Source: Plenodomus lindquistii
Taxonomy: Eukaryota; Ascomycota; Dothideomycetes; Pleosporales; Leptosphaeriaceae
Assembly: GCA_025504975.1 (NCBI GenBank)
Contig: JANUWI010000002.1
Span: forward strand, 3,534,001-3,598,000
Direction of reading: 5' to 3'
DNA: 64,000 nucleotides
Part shown: positions 36,214 to 46,168 of the stretch, piece by piece
Numbering within the stretch: position 1 is the first letter of the stretch
Layout of the letters: each line of letters opens with the position of its first letter
The notes under the pieces: model-generated
The model's database searches: none
The model's input: only the letters and a program-made list of their open reading frames with translations
Told to the model about the DNA's origin: nothing
Program-made: the position numbers and the translations under genes

Positions 36214-37796
36214 ATGGCGGCTCTACCTGCGCCGACTCCTATCACCGAATGGCCGGATTATGCCATCGATCCCAACGGCGGAGATGTCATGACGCAGGAT
36301 TTGAATGCGTTGTATGACAAGGGTGATTTGTGTTGGCTGTTGGTCAGCTCGGTTTTGTGCTGGTAAGTCGACCGTGTCCAATTTGGGATGATAGATAGAA
36401 TGTGACAGACAAAACATAGGCAAATCACACCAGCCATTGGCTTTCTCTACGCCGGCATGCATCGTAGAAAGGCCGCGTTGACGATGATCTTCCAGTCGCT
36501 TTTCTGCGCCTGCGCCGTTGGCATACAGTTCTGGGTGTACGGATATTCGCTGTATCAATCGCACACTACTGGTCCTTTTCTTGGTGACTTGTCGAAAGCT
36601 GGCCTGCACAATACCCTCGCATCACCGTCCCTCGCCAATGCCGGGATTCCGGATATCCTCTACGCCTGCTTCGGCTTCACCTTTGTCACCTGTACCGCTA
36701 TGATTTTGGCAGGCGCTATGCTAGAGCGCGGCCGGATGTGGCCATCGATGTTTTTCCTGTTGTGCTGGACTACGTTCGTCTACTACGTTCTAGCCTACTT
36801 TGAATGGAACCCCAGCGGCTGGCTGTTCCAACTTGGTGTCTATGACTTTGCAGGATCAGGTCCGGTGCATATCGCGTCCGGCTTCTCTGCGCTAGCATGG
36901 GCGGTCATGTTGGGCCCACGGATAGATCCTGACAAGCAATCCCAACATCCAAAGATTCCGCATTTCAGACCACACAATCCATTCTTGGTTGGCCTAGGAA
37001 CAATTCTGATCTGGTTCGGATGGTACGCCTTTAATGGTGAGTAGTGTAATGATGGTTGTAACCCCAGTGTCAGTTACTCACGAACTTAGGCGCATCCACA
37101 GCCAACCTCTCCCTTCGCTCGATATACGTAGTCTGTAACACCAACCTGGCAGCCTGTGGCGGTGGCATTGCCTGGGTCCTCCTCGAATACATGTTCACCA
37201 AGAAATTCTCCATCATTGGCTTCTGCTCCGGTATCATCTCTGGTCTCGTCGGCATCACGCCTGCGGCAGGCTTCGTACCAATTCAAGTCGCAGCACTTGT
37301 AGGCGCCTTGACGTCATGCGGCTCCTTTTTCACCGTACGCTACAAGTACCTCTTAGGTATCGATGAAGGTCTTGATATTTTTGCCATCCATGGCGTTGGC
37401 GGCTTCATCGGCGACATCCTCACGGGCTTCTTCGCCGCTGACTACGTGCCTGCAATGGACGGTGTGAGCAACACGTACGAGGGCGGATGGTGGAGCAAGA
37501 ACTGGAAGCAAATGGGATATCAGCTTGCTGCTGCCACGACATGTGCCGCATGGTCGTTTGTCATCTCCATCATTTTGCTGTTCATCATCAACAAGATTCC
37601 TGGCATGCATCTTCGGGTGTCTGAGGAGGATGAGCTGCGGGGTCTGGACTACAAGTACTTTCATGATGCGGAAGATGAGATGATGCTGATCAATGGGTAT
37701 GGTCTGTCATCCCCAGGTAGGACGGCGTCGGGGGCTGTGAGCGGATCAGATAGCCATCAGGAGGTTCCTGTTGTTACGGACGAAAAGAGGGATTGA
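36214..37796 (+). CDS. Ammonium transporter, Mep/Amt family
   Basis: Exons 36214-36362, 36420-37036 and 37090-37796 give 490 residues, the usual size of fungal Mep proteins, with about eleven membrane spans. It moves ammonium across the plasma membrane. The family signature appears as YDFAGSGPVHIASGFSALAW, with the first pore His in VHIASG; the second pore His lies in IHGVGGFIGDILTGFF. FNGASTANLSLRS spans intron 2. The cytosolic tail is short, with Ser-rich and acidic parts. Splice sites are clean: intron 1 splits a Trp codon and intron 2 a Gly codon. GATA motifs upstream fit nitrogen-repressed expression. It sits ~19 kb from the nitrate assimilation genes. Confidence 0.93.
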
Positions 37797-38173
37797 AGAG
37801 GCGCAGGTCCTGTCTTGGTGCTGACAGAGGAGGTCCCGGACGCAACCGATTGCCGGTACACTGGACATTTTGGGCAGCTTTCACAGTTGGACATTTTGAT
37901 ACACGTTTATAATCTTGCACAAATTGCACATGGCTGTCCTAAGCCAAGTCGCGTCGTGACTTTGTCCCCTTTGTCCACATGTTTCATCGTCATTGTTGCT
38001 TGCCTACATGGTAGACTCGAGTCTTGACGAAATGGACAAAGCGGTCCAGACTGGACCCACTTGCCGCAGACTTGGCTCAAGCCGGTTAGCGTCACGGCCA
38101 TGATGCAATGTGTCAAGTCAAGTCCAGTCCAGTCCAGTCCAGTCTACATGATAGCAACTGTACAGACCACGCC
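37797..38173. other. Intergenic spacer with AGTCC repeat
   Basis: Between the ammonium transporter and BOS1. It holds a short tandem run of AGTCC pentamers at about 38,116-38,145, 30 bp before the BOS1 start codon. No gene is seen. Confidence 0.55.
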
Positions 38174-39065
38174 ATGGTGTGCTTGCTTTCTTCCCTTGCA
38201 CGGGCAACGAGACGAAGCTGACCACGGCGACAGAATGCCCTCTTCAATTCCGCCCTGCGGCAGTCAAGCTCGATCAGAAAAGACCTCGACCAGTTGGCAG
38301 ACAGCGCCTCGCCGTCGCCACACATGCAGGCCCAACTCAACGCGTCCCTCACGTCCTTTGGGCGCACCATTGACGAATACGGCAAACTGGCGCGGCAGGA
38401 GCCCGTGCAGACCAAGCAGGAAAAGGCCTTTGAGCGGCTGAAGACATTCCGGGGCGAGCTGGACGAATACCGCGAGAGCTTCAAGCGCATCAAGAGCGCC
38501 AACGAGGACCTTGTACGTGAAGCGTCTGGGCGTCCAGGCGTCCAGGGCAATGGGGGACACAAGGTACTAACGACGTGGACAGCAAGCCACCCAAGCGCGC
38601 ACTGAGCTCCTCGGCCGCCGCCCACACCACACTGCCACGCCCGAGAATCCATACGCGCAGCCCAGCCTGGCCGCCGCAGCACAACACTCGGCCTTTGCGC
38701 CTGCCCAGCCTTACAACCCCGCCGCCCCATACCGACCCAACCCATACTCGGCCGGCGCCCCCCAAGGCGGCGACTACGATCGCGAGGGGCACGTGCTGCG
38801 CGAATCCTCCTTCTTCAACAAGACCTCGGACCAGCTCGACGAGTTCCTCGACCGAGGCCGTGCGGTTCTGGGCGACCTGGGCCAGCAGAGAGACATGCTC
38901 AAGGGCACCCAAAGACGGCTGTACACGGTCGCCAACACGCTGGGCATCAGCGGAGACACGATTCGCATGGTCGAGCGCAGAGCAAAACAAGACAAGTGGA
39001 TCTTCTGGGCGGGCGTCGTCGTCTTCTTCTTGTTCTGCTGGCTGGTCATACATTATCTGAGGTGA
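38174..39065 (+). CDS. BOS1/membrin-type ER-Golgi Qb-SNARE
   Basis: Exons 38174-38176, 38234-38512 and 38583-39065 give 254 residues. Bos1 mediates fusion of ER-derived vesicles with the Golgi. Exon 2 opens directly with NALFNSALRQSSSIRKDLD, the expected N-terminus minus its Met. The only suitable Met is the isolated ATG at 38,174, followed by a GTGTGC donor and ending at GACAG, with a good CTGAC branch site. The middle contains KQEKAFERLKTFRGELDEY. The SNARE helix includes LRESSFFNKTSDQLDEFLDR, then MLKGTQRRLYTVANTLGIS, and the single C-terminal membrane anchor is WIFWAGVVVFFLFCWLVIHY. Intron 2 has a perfect TACTAAC branch. Family assignment is strong; the start exon is inferred. Confidence 0.88.
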
Positions 39066-39217
39066 TGCGCTTCTCAGTCATGCAGTGATTCAGCGAGGCG
39101 TAAGGCGTTGTGCATAGCATTTGAATTGGGAAGTGCGCTAGATTGGCGCTTTGGTCATGTCATCAACGACAAGGACAAGCGGTACAATCGCTGATATGTA
39201 TCATGTGAAAGCACCAT

Positions 39218-39310
39218 CCATCACCACGTTTGTGTCGTCGACAGCACTCCATCACCACATTTGTGTCGTCGACAGCACCCCATCACCACAGTCGTGTCGT
39301 CGACAGCACC
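39218..39310. repeat. Three tandem 31-bp units
   Basis: Three copies at period 31 starting at 39,218, 39,249 and 39,280, each CCATCACCAC, about six variable bases, then GTGTCGTCGACAGCAC. The units contain the GTCGAC palindrome. They lie between the 3' ends of the convergent BOS1 and hypothetical genes, so they may affect 3' ends or be neutral. Confidence 0.85.
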
Positions 39311-39324
39311 TGCCTTCATAGCGA

Positions 39325-40143
39325 CTATCTCCACACCAAATGATCCAGTTTCTGGTCGATACCGTCCAACTGCCACTTCATTTCCTCTTGCTGATGATGC
39401 AACTGGCCCAACTCGCCATGATGGCTCCTCGGCCTCAATGCCGGCGACAAGATGGGAGAATTCCACCCCGCACTCGACAGCCGCCGAAGCCCCAGTTGCA
39501 TGCTGCGGCCGTGGCCGTGGCCGCGATAGTACGTGTCCAAGAGTCTATGATTGGGGGCTAGCAAGAGAGGAACAAGGGGTGGCGTGGGTGGCCAGGTGCT
39601 GAATGATCGGGTGCCCAACTCGTATTCGTCCATGGAGAGCTCATCAAGGGCGCGTGTGCCCAACGCCCATTCCTGCGTATAGTATCGCTCCCCATAGCTG
39701 CTGACGTTGTGCTTGTGGTCCCTGATGACCTTGCGCATCTCGTCGGCAATGGGCTGCGAGAGCGATAGTTTTGCAAAGGCACACACGACAAGGAACGTGT
39801 GTCTGGATGGACGCAGCCCAGCTCCGCTGAATGGAGATAGATCGCGCTCAAGACGCTCCTCGACAATTCTTCGTATGCGTTTCTCTGGCTTGCCACCGCC
39901 GAGAAATGGAAAATGCGACTTCATCGCCTCAAACACTTTCTGGAGCACTTTTTCAACAGTGGCCCGTTTTACCGGTGGATTGACCGTCCTAGGCAGAGTA
40001 TTGTAAACTTGACTGACGATGCTGTCAAAACTTATGGAACCAGCCCAAATGTCATGGTGTAGACCAGGACACAAATCTTGCAGCACATCAGCGTTCAAGT
40101 TGAGATGATGATGGCCGTCCCACATGGATATAGTCGAGTTCAT
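39325..40143 (-). CDS. Hypothetical protein, 272 residues
   Basis: A single-exon frame on the minus strand. I chose the ATG at 40,143 because the upstream in-frame start is GTG. I do not recognise a family. The N-terminal two thirds look like an ordered helical domain: IVSQVYNTLPRTVNPPVKRA, KVLQKVFEAMKSHFPFLGGG, RIRRIVEERLERDL and HTFLVVCAFAKLSLSQPIA. The rest is Pro/Gly/His-rich, and the last ~25 residues (EEMKWQLDGIDQKLDHL) could form a short coiled coil. No signal peptide or membrane segment is apparent. The coding strand has normal composition. Confidence 0.6.
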   Translation of the reverse strand: MNSTISMWDGHHHLNLNADVLQDLCPGLHHDIWAGSISFDSIVSQVYNTLPRTVNPPVKRATVEKVLQKVFEAMKSHFPFLGGGKPEKRIRRIVEERLERDLSPFSGAGLRPSRHTFLVVCAFAKLSLSQPIADEMRKVIRDHKHNVSSYGERYYTQEWALGTRALDELSMDEYELGTRSFSTWPPTPPLVPLLLAPNHRLLDTYYRGHGHGRSMQLGLRRLSSAGWNSPILSPALRPRSHHGELGQLHHQQEEMKWQLDGIDQKLDHLVWR

Positions 40144-41688
40144 CTTGGGACCCCTTTGTCGAAGATTGGTAGTTTGGATGGAGCTCGGGTACACTGGAGC
40201 CGTTTAAAGGTTTCCCCGACGCTCTCTTTATGCCCTCGTGTTAGTCCTGCGCTTCATCATAACGTCGACTCAGGCCCGACCAAGTTACAACATGGCTTGA
40301 TTTTGACTTGTGCCCAGTCATTCGTGGTACAATAGTTGTTTGCTTCGTACCACAGGCCGGTACAAACTGGCGTCTCCGCAGCCGCCGCCATCCAATAATG
40401 ATCCATCAATCGGTTACAAGTCGAGAAACCACGTCCATAGCCCTTGGTCCGGCTGGGTTTGCAACAGTTATGCTGCCTGTCGTGCTCAATAGTGCCACTT
40501 CTTTCGTGACTAGCGCTTTCATCCGACGCCCCGTGTGATACCGTCCTGAAAAACAGCGTAAGCGTCAGATAAGAGGGCGGAGTCAAGTTGCCATCGGTTA
40601 TTTGCATGTGAAATTAACATCAGGTGTTTCGGAAGACTTCGTATCAAGGAGTGACTTGCGACTTGTGGTCTGGGCGAGTCAACCAGTTACGCGATAACGA
40701 TTTGTACTCCACATTTGGGGTCATATGCCCACAGTTCGTGAGAAATTGGAGGCTCTCGCCTTACTTTTGGTTGGTTCCAGTGCCATTAATAACCACCCTT
40801 GAGGATTATGCCATCCTCTCCGCAATCCGTTCACTGACCTACTGCGAGAGAAAGTGCTTTGATGAGTGCCAGCATGACCGAGAAGCTCAGCATTAGGTAG
40901 GCGATTATACCCCAGGTGTTGGCTATGAGGTGGAGTCATAATTTGCCAGCCGATGGTAAGCTCCAACGAAGCCACCGGTAGTATCGCATGCATCATAGAG
41001 TAGCAATGCCAGTACGTCCGTGCTCCTACTCTTACTGTCCACAGGAAGCACAATCCATGAACTAACGAATTTCGCATGCCTTCCTGCAGGAGATTCACCC
41101 ATTATCTCTAGACTACAATATTTGCACGCTCTACGGGTCGATTCCAAGAGATTAGGCTACCGTTATCACAAGTGACTCCCATGAACAGCGAATAACTCCA
41201 TACACTGCACTAGACATGCAGAGCACATCGACATTAGTCATCCACAGCGCAAACTCGTCACATCACAAACCCTAACCCACAAGCATGTAACGAGAGCACT
41301 TGAGGTATAGTTGTGCGACACTGTAATCTCTGAGCCGCAATCACGCCATTCGAACCACCTCTTTGCACGACCCGATGTCGGGTCATCGCCCGCTTCATTT
41401 GCCTGAAATATATGCTCATACCTAGTTCTTCCTGGATGGGGCGGTACTGTATGTGCGACTCGAGCTACTGAATACAACCGTACGCACAACAATATCATGT
41501 GGCATAGCATGCAACTCCCACCTGGTCAGAGTACGCCCACCTTGTCGAGCTCTTTGTACCTCTCGCATGTCTATTGACTAAACCCTTGGTGCAACAGACG
41601 AAGCAACGACTGCATAGATGCGCTTGCTGTTGATGATCTTGGGCTAGCTCATTCATCGCACTACAATTCTACATGGTAACAGCCTCCC
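40144..41688. other. 1.5-kb region without a recognised gene
   Basis: Both strands are broken into short frames. One 116-residue minus-strand frame at 40,257-40,607 has eight Cys and a TGTTTTTCAG-like splice acceptor inside it, so it may be part of a small spliced gene, but no complete model could be built. No transposon or repeat signature was seen. Confidence 0.45.
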
Positions 41689-43186
41689 TTACCCTGGGAA
41701 CGGATACACCGCGGGGCTCTTCTTTCCGTTTGTACCCACAGACCTCACTCCAAAGATCACATTATCCTTGCTCAACGGCAATGTCACGGTCCCCACCTTC
41801 CCAACATCCAGCATCCTCGTCCATAAACTGGCCGTCGTCGATCTCCACACGACCTCATAGCTCGCCACACTCGTGCTGTTCGACACGATCCACTTCAATC
41901 TCGTGTCGTTGTCGAGAACGGTTGTGTCGACTGTGACATTGCGTGGCATACCAGGGGCTTCCGATAGCGACCACAGCGTAGCAAGATTGACTTTGCCAAC
42001 ACGTGCAGTGTATTCAAAATCTACAAATTCGATCAAGTCGCCGTAGACTGTGCCGTTTTCAGTGCGCAGATCCTGATGCTGGTGGTCAAAATTCTCATTG
42101 GGCTCAGTATAACGGATCGCAGGGTATCCTGCGGTCAAGAAGGGCGTGTGATCTCCTCCGCGTAAGAATCTGTCTAGACGGTAGATGATGGCTACGTTCA
42201 TGCCCGTCGCATTGTTCGCTGCCACTTCTGCGCTGAAACGAGCAAGTTCTCGCGCGGGACTGTCGTTCTCGCCACCAATCTGCAGACGGCGGGCAGCAAC
42301 GGTAGCGGACTCGTAGGCGGGAGGACCCTGAGCGAAGGCGCGAATAGTGAAGGGATCGCGCTGGCCGCGGTCGCCGGTAGACGAGCCGATGATGTCGCAG
42401 TTCAACATGCCTTCAACGTTGGTACTGGAGTTCTTGAGAGTCCCTGCGAGGTACCCGGCGCCGTAGAGACCTTGTTCTTCGCCTGCGACTGCAGCGAGGA
42501 TGATTGTGGACTTTGGGCGGCGTTTTGCAAGGACGCGAGCTAGTTCCATGGCCACTATACCTTGTCAGCTTCATGTCCCAATATATTTCCCGAACCATTG
42601 ACTTACCAGCCGTCCCGCTAGCATCGTCGTTGGCGCCTGGCGCATCAGAAGTGTAGTCTAGGACATCCGTGACGCGACTATCATAGTGTCCCGTCATGAC
42701 GTACACTCGTTCCGGCTCCTCGCTACCTTTGACAGTCGCAAGAACGTTTGAGATTACAGTCGGAAACGGAATTCTGGAAGCAATCGGCTGTAGGTAGCTC
42801 TGCACTTCGACTTCCATATTGCCCTCACTGTCCTCAGCATACTTCCGCATCTCTGACGCGATCCAATCTCTTGCTGCCCCAATGCCACGGGTCGAGCTGT
42901 TTTGCTGGCTAAGTGTGTGGCGCGTGCCAAACGAGACGAGCTTGGTGATGATGGCTTCGATGTTGGCTGGGCTAATCTCGTCGACCATATCTTTGATATC
43001 GTCATCTGGCGATTGAGGAACGAGCTCTGTGCCAACGTTTGAAGGAGGCCATGCTGCGTTGGCACAGTCGGCATAGCTTTCAGCGTTGGCTGCAATGGGT
43101 GGTGGAAGGTCGCGGCCGAAGAGGACTTCGTGTGCGCATGCTGTTGACAGCAGCGCACTGCCGAGAATAGCGGTGCCCAGATACAT
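41689..43186 (-). CDS. Secreted M28-family zinc metallopeptidase
   Basis: Exons 43186-42607 and 42554-41689, joined across a 52-nt intron with a GCTGAC branch site, give 481 residues. M28 enzymes are mostly aminopeptidases with two zinc ions. A signal peptide (MYLGTAILGSALLSTACAHE) indicates secretion. Zinc ligands and the active-site acid are visible: His167 in MTGHYDSR, Asp187 in PGANDDASGT, the GEEQG pair at Glu219/Glu220, Asp247 in LNCDIIGS, and a later His in GGDHTPFL. The C-terminal ~90 residues (PRNVTVDTTVLDNDTRLKWI and following) look like a fibronectin-type beta domain. Several N-x-S/T sites fit glycosylation. A role in external protein breakdown is likely; the exact substrate is unknown. 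Confidence 0.9.
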
Positions 43187-44019
43187 GATGGAATCAAGAC
43201 GGTTTGTACTTGACCGAACTCAACATGCGCAAAGGCTGCAGTCCTTATACATTCCCAGCTGCCCGAGCACCGGCGTACAAGAGTAGGGGCCATGCCTGAC
43301 GTCGCAAGCGCACTCCAACGAGCTGCCATTGCGAGTTAGCAGACCGAGCAATGCTGGTCTACCGGCGATGGGCCGTCGATGAATTCTGAGCTCATCGTTG
43401 TAAGGAACAATGAGCGATCCGTCTCCAGCGGCTCGGCACCTGTCAAGACCCAGGTTCTGCGAGGTAGTGCCATGGCCGATAGTTGCCTGATCCGGAAGGT
43501 GCGTACCTGGACTACGTCAATGGAAGATGGTGAAAAGCTTGAGTGCCATGTGCGAAGAGATAGTTGAATTGGCAATGATGATTGTGGAAGATGCGTCTAG
43601 ACATGACAGCGGAGCGTAACAGGATGATACAGTGGTGCAGTAGATTACTAGTTACTGCAGTGACAAACCTGTCAGTGTATGTAGAGTAAAGTACCAACAA
43701 GACTTGTGCGCCATGAGGTGCTATCACGACATAGTCTGATACACAGTTTGGGGTCCCGTTGACTTGATATCAGATTCCAATGGAGTTTTGGGACAAGTTG
43801 TGTGCAGCCAAATGCTACGGCCAAGTTCTCGTACACCTACAAACACAAACACACCAGGGGGACAACGGGCCAGCGAGTCATGTGCTCCGCTTATGTCACC
43901 CATTTCGACTCATCTTATCTCACTCGATCATGACCATCACGCCCAACACATCAATCTGCCAATCTCTGATGCCGAGACATGGTACCATGTAGGAAAACCC
44001 AAGAAACAAGAAGCCCACG
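43187..44019. other. Divergent intergenic region
   Basis: 833 bp between the peptidase and F-box starts. Only short frames occur; I see no gene or repeat. It presumably contains both promoters. Confidence 0.5.
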
Positions 44020-45036
44020 ATGGCGTCCAAGAGACCGAAAACATTAATACCCGCGCACCCACCGCCCCACGTCCCTCTATGCGCCTCCCTGCCGCCCGAA
44101 GTCTGGATCAACGTCTTCCGCTACCACACCGACTACACGCATCTATGGCTCACGTGCCGCGCTGTGTCCTCTTCTCTGCGCGCATGCGTAGAGTATGCGT
44201 TTGCAGAGCACTTCTTAGACAGCGTGCGTATAGACTGGCAGCTCGAGAGGTACAATCTGGGCGGAAAGAGCAGGAGGCCTGAACTGCCCGTCACCTTTGA
44301 CAGACGCCGTCTGCAGCGTGTTGATGCGGAAGCTATAGGACCCAAGCATAATGCGAAAGACATGGCGATATTTCGTGACAAGCGACCGAAAAGTGAAGTC
44401 ACTGCTGCATCTGCAACGGGCAAGAAAGCGCGACAAGAATACGATCGCGTGATGAAGCGCTGGGAGGAAAACGTGCGCGGCTACAAGCCCGAGATGCCAA
44501 ACTACACCATAAGCATCCAAGGCATCGTCAATGACACTCCTCTCCCAGGTCTCACCATAGACGTCGACAAGCGGGAGGTGAGCTTCGAATGGAAACCAAT
44601 GCTCCAGCTCTTCTACCGCGAGTCCCTGCGCCTCCGCACCCTGAAAGCCCAGTACCAACGCGACACCGCCCTCAAGATCCGCGCTAACAACAGGAAACTT
44701 GCAAAAGGCGAGAAGCTGATGCCAGCCGACTACCCCCTGTCATGGGCAGCAGCCGAAGTCGAATTGCGCAAGGAGATCCGGCGCGCAAGGCTGCGAGAGC
44801 ATTATGCAGACAATGAGCAAATGGTATGGGCGATTGACTCGCTTGAGCATTTTGAAAATCATGGAGCGGCGTCGGGCGGCGCAAAGGCATTTCGCCTGAA
44901 CCCGGATCTACCTGGTGCGGGCCTAGGCGAGAAGTGGTTTGGCAGTGTGAATTTGGTGCAGGAGTTGTACTTGGACGAGTGGAGTTGTATGCATAGGATT
45001 GATACCAAGGTTGAGCATCTACGGAGTAGTGAGTGA
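44020..45036 (+). CDS. F-box-like protein, 338 residues
   Basis: A single-exon frame. The N-terminus has an F-box-like helix set at about residues 20-60 (SLPPEVWINVFRYHTDYTHL then WLTCRAVSSSLRACVEYAF), the form common in large fungal families of F-box proteins. F-box proteins usually bring substrates to SCF ubiquitin ligases. The rest is basic and helical (KKARQEYDRVMKRWEENVRG, AEVELRKEIRRARLREHY) with no recognised substrate domain. The frame ends cleanly, although the real 3' end might include an extra exon near 45,110. The F-box call is from pattern only. Confidence 0.65.
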   Translation: MASKRPKTLIPAHPPPHVPLCASLPPEVWINVFRYHTDYTHLWLTCRAVSSSLRACVEYAFAEHFLDSVRIDWQLERYNLGGKSRRPELPVTFDRRRLQRVDAEAIGPKHNAKDMAIFRDKRPKSEVTAASATGKKARQEYDRVMKRWEENVRGYKPEMPNYTISIQGIVNDTPLPGLTIDVDKREVSFEWKPMLQLFYRESLRLRTLKAQYQRDTALKIRANNRKLAKGEKLMPADYPLSWAAAEVELRKEIRRARLREHYADNEQMVWAIDSLEHFENHGAASGGAKAFRLNPDLPGAGLGEKWFGSVNLVQELYLDEWSCMHRIDTKVEHLRSSE

Positions 45037-45386
45037 ATGCCAATATTGTAGGTAAGCGTGCAAATTCGGAATCACGGACAACAGGCGTGCAGACAAAATA
45101 TCTGACCAAATGTTAAATTTGCAGGGTTACTATGGGGAGCCTCATATCAAGTCGTACGTAGCTGCACTGATCCAACGCGCTGCAGTCGGTGGAACAGAGT
45201 GCTTCGCAATATCGACCCCCAAAAAGTCCTCTCGAAAGCCGTTACAAGATCATGGAACCCCACCAATCACTCAGTCTTCAGGTCGTGGCCCTAGCACTCG
45301 TTAGCTGTGATCACCAGATGGTCAAGAGCTGTTGCGGTACACCCACATTCTTTGCTGATCCCTAATCAGCCAAAGCAGAGCAGCGC
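45037..45386. other. Convergent intergenic spacer
   Basis: 350 bp between the F-box-like gene and the small secreted protein gene, holding only short frames. Confidence 0.4.
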
Positions 45387-45608
45387 CTAAGCACTTCCGC
45401 CCTCCTTGCTCTCAATATCAACAGCATCGCGCTTGACGCCTTCGAAGACCTTGACCTTCTCAACGAGCAGTTGATTCGCGCGCTTGCGTCCACAAAATGG
45501 AGCACCACAGTCAGGATACGTCGTACCGCCGCCACCCTTCTTGCCTGCGACGACGTTGAAGATGGCCAGTCCGGAAATGAAGATGGCAGTGAAGAGTGTT
45601 GAGCGCAT
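45387..45608 (-). CDS. Small secreted protein, 73 residues
   Basis: Single exon. The first 22 residues (MRSTLFTAIFISGLAIFNVV followed by AG) form a clear signal peptide. The mature part is about 51 residues, starting KKGGGGTTYPDCGAPFCGRK, with only two Cys, then an amphipathic charged segment and an acidic Gly/Ser end. I do not recognise a family. Candidates are a secreted peptide, a processed precursor (a dibasic RKR follows the Cys pair) or an effector-like protein. It lies next to a decayed gene duplication, not in the AT block. Confidence is limited by its length. Confidence 0.55.
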   Translation of the reverse strand: MRSTLFTAIFISGLAIFNVVAGKKGGGGTTYPDCGAPFCGRKRANQLLVEKVKVFEGVKRDAVDIESKEGGSA

Positions 45609-46168
45609 TTTCAGAGTTTGCGGATCGTTTGGCTGCTTGGACGAGCGTTTGGTCGATCTGGTATGTGAAGTGCAGAATAGGGCTCAAGTCGAATGTGCGG
45701 GTGTTTGGCTTCGTTTGTACGCTTTTGCAACTTCAAGTTGAGTCGATGGCGGTGTGGGTGCAAAAGTAAGAGGAAGAAAGTAGAATCTCTACAGACGAGG
45801 AACTCTTGATATGACCCCGGGGTCCCCCCGCACGTGTCCCACCGCCACGCACCGCGTATCACGCGCTACGTTGTCGTCGTTTGCAAAGGAAAAGTGGGGC
45901 CGTGACGAAATTACTGGTATCAAATGTGAAGGGCTGGGGAACGTGATTGAGAGAGGTGAAGTAGGTTTTCCCAAGTACCAATTACTCGTAAGACACGTGG
46001 ATGAGGGCCTCCTAGTGCGTTTGCTAAGGCAGACTCATCGGATAGGAGAAAAAATTGGTTAAGGTGTATGTTCACAGTGGCATTGACTGGCCGGGAAGAC
46101 TAGTGACTTGATGAAAGGTCAATTGACGGGCTAAAAGCAGGAACCCTACCATCTTCCCAAATATGAAC
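45609..46168. other. Intergenic spacer
   Basis: 560 bp upstream of the small secreted protein gene and downstream of the pseudogene. No gene was recognised; it probably contains the promoter of the former. Confidence 0.4.

Noticed and set aside
40144..41688. tRNA gene in the empty region
   Set aside because: No A-box/B-box pair with a foldable cloverleaf was found by eye here or in the other long spacers. A tRNAscan run would settle it.
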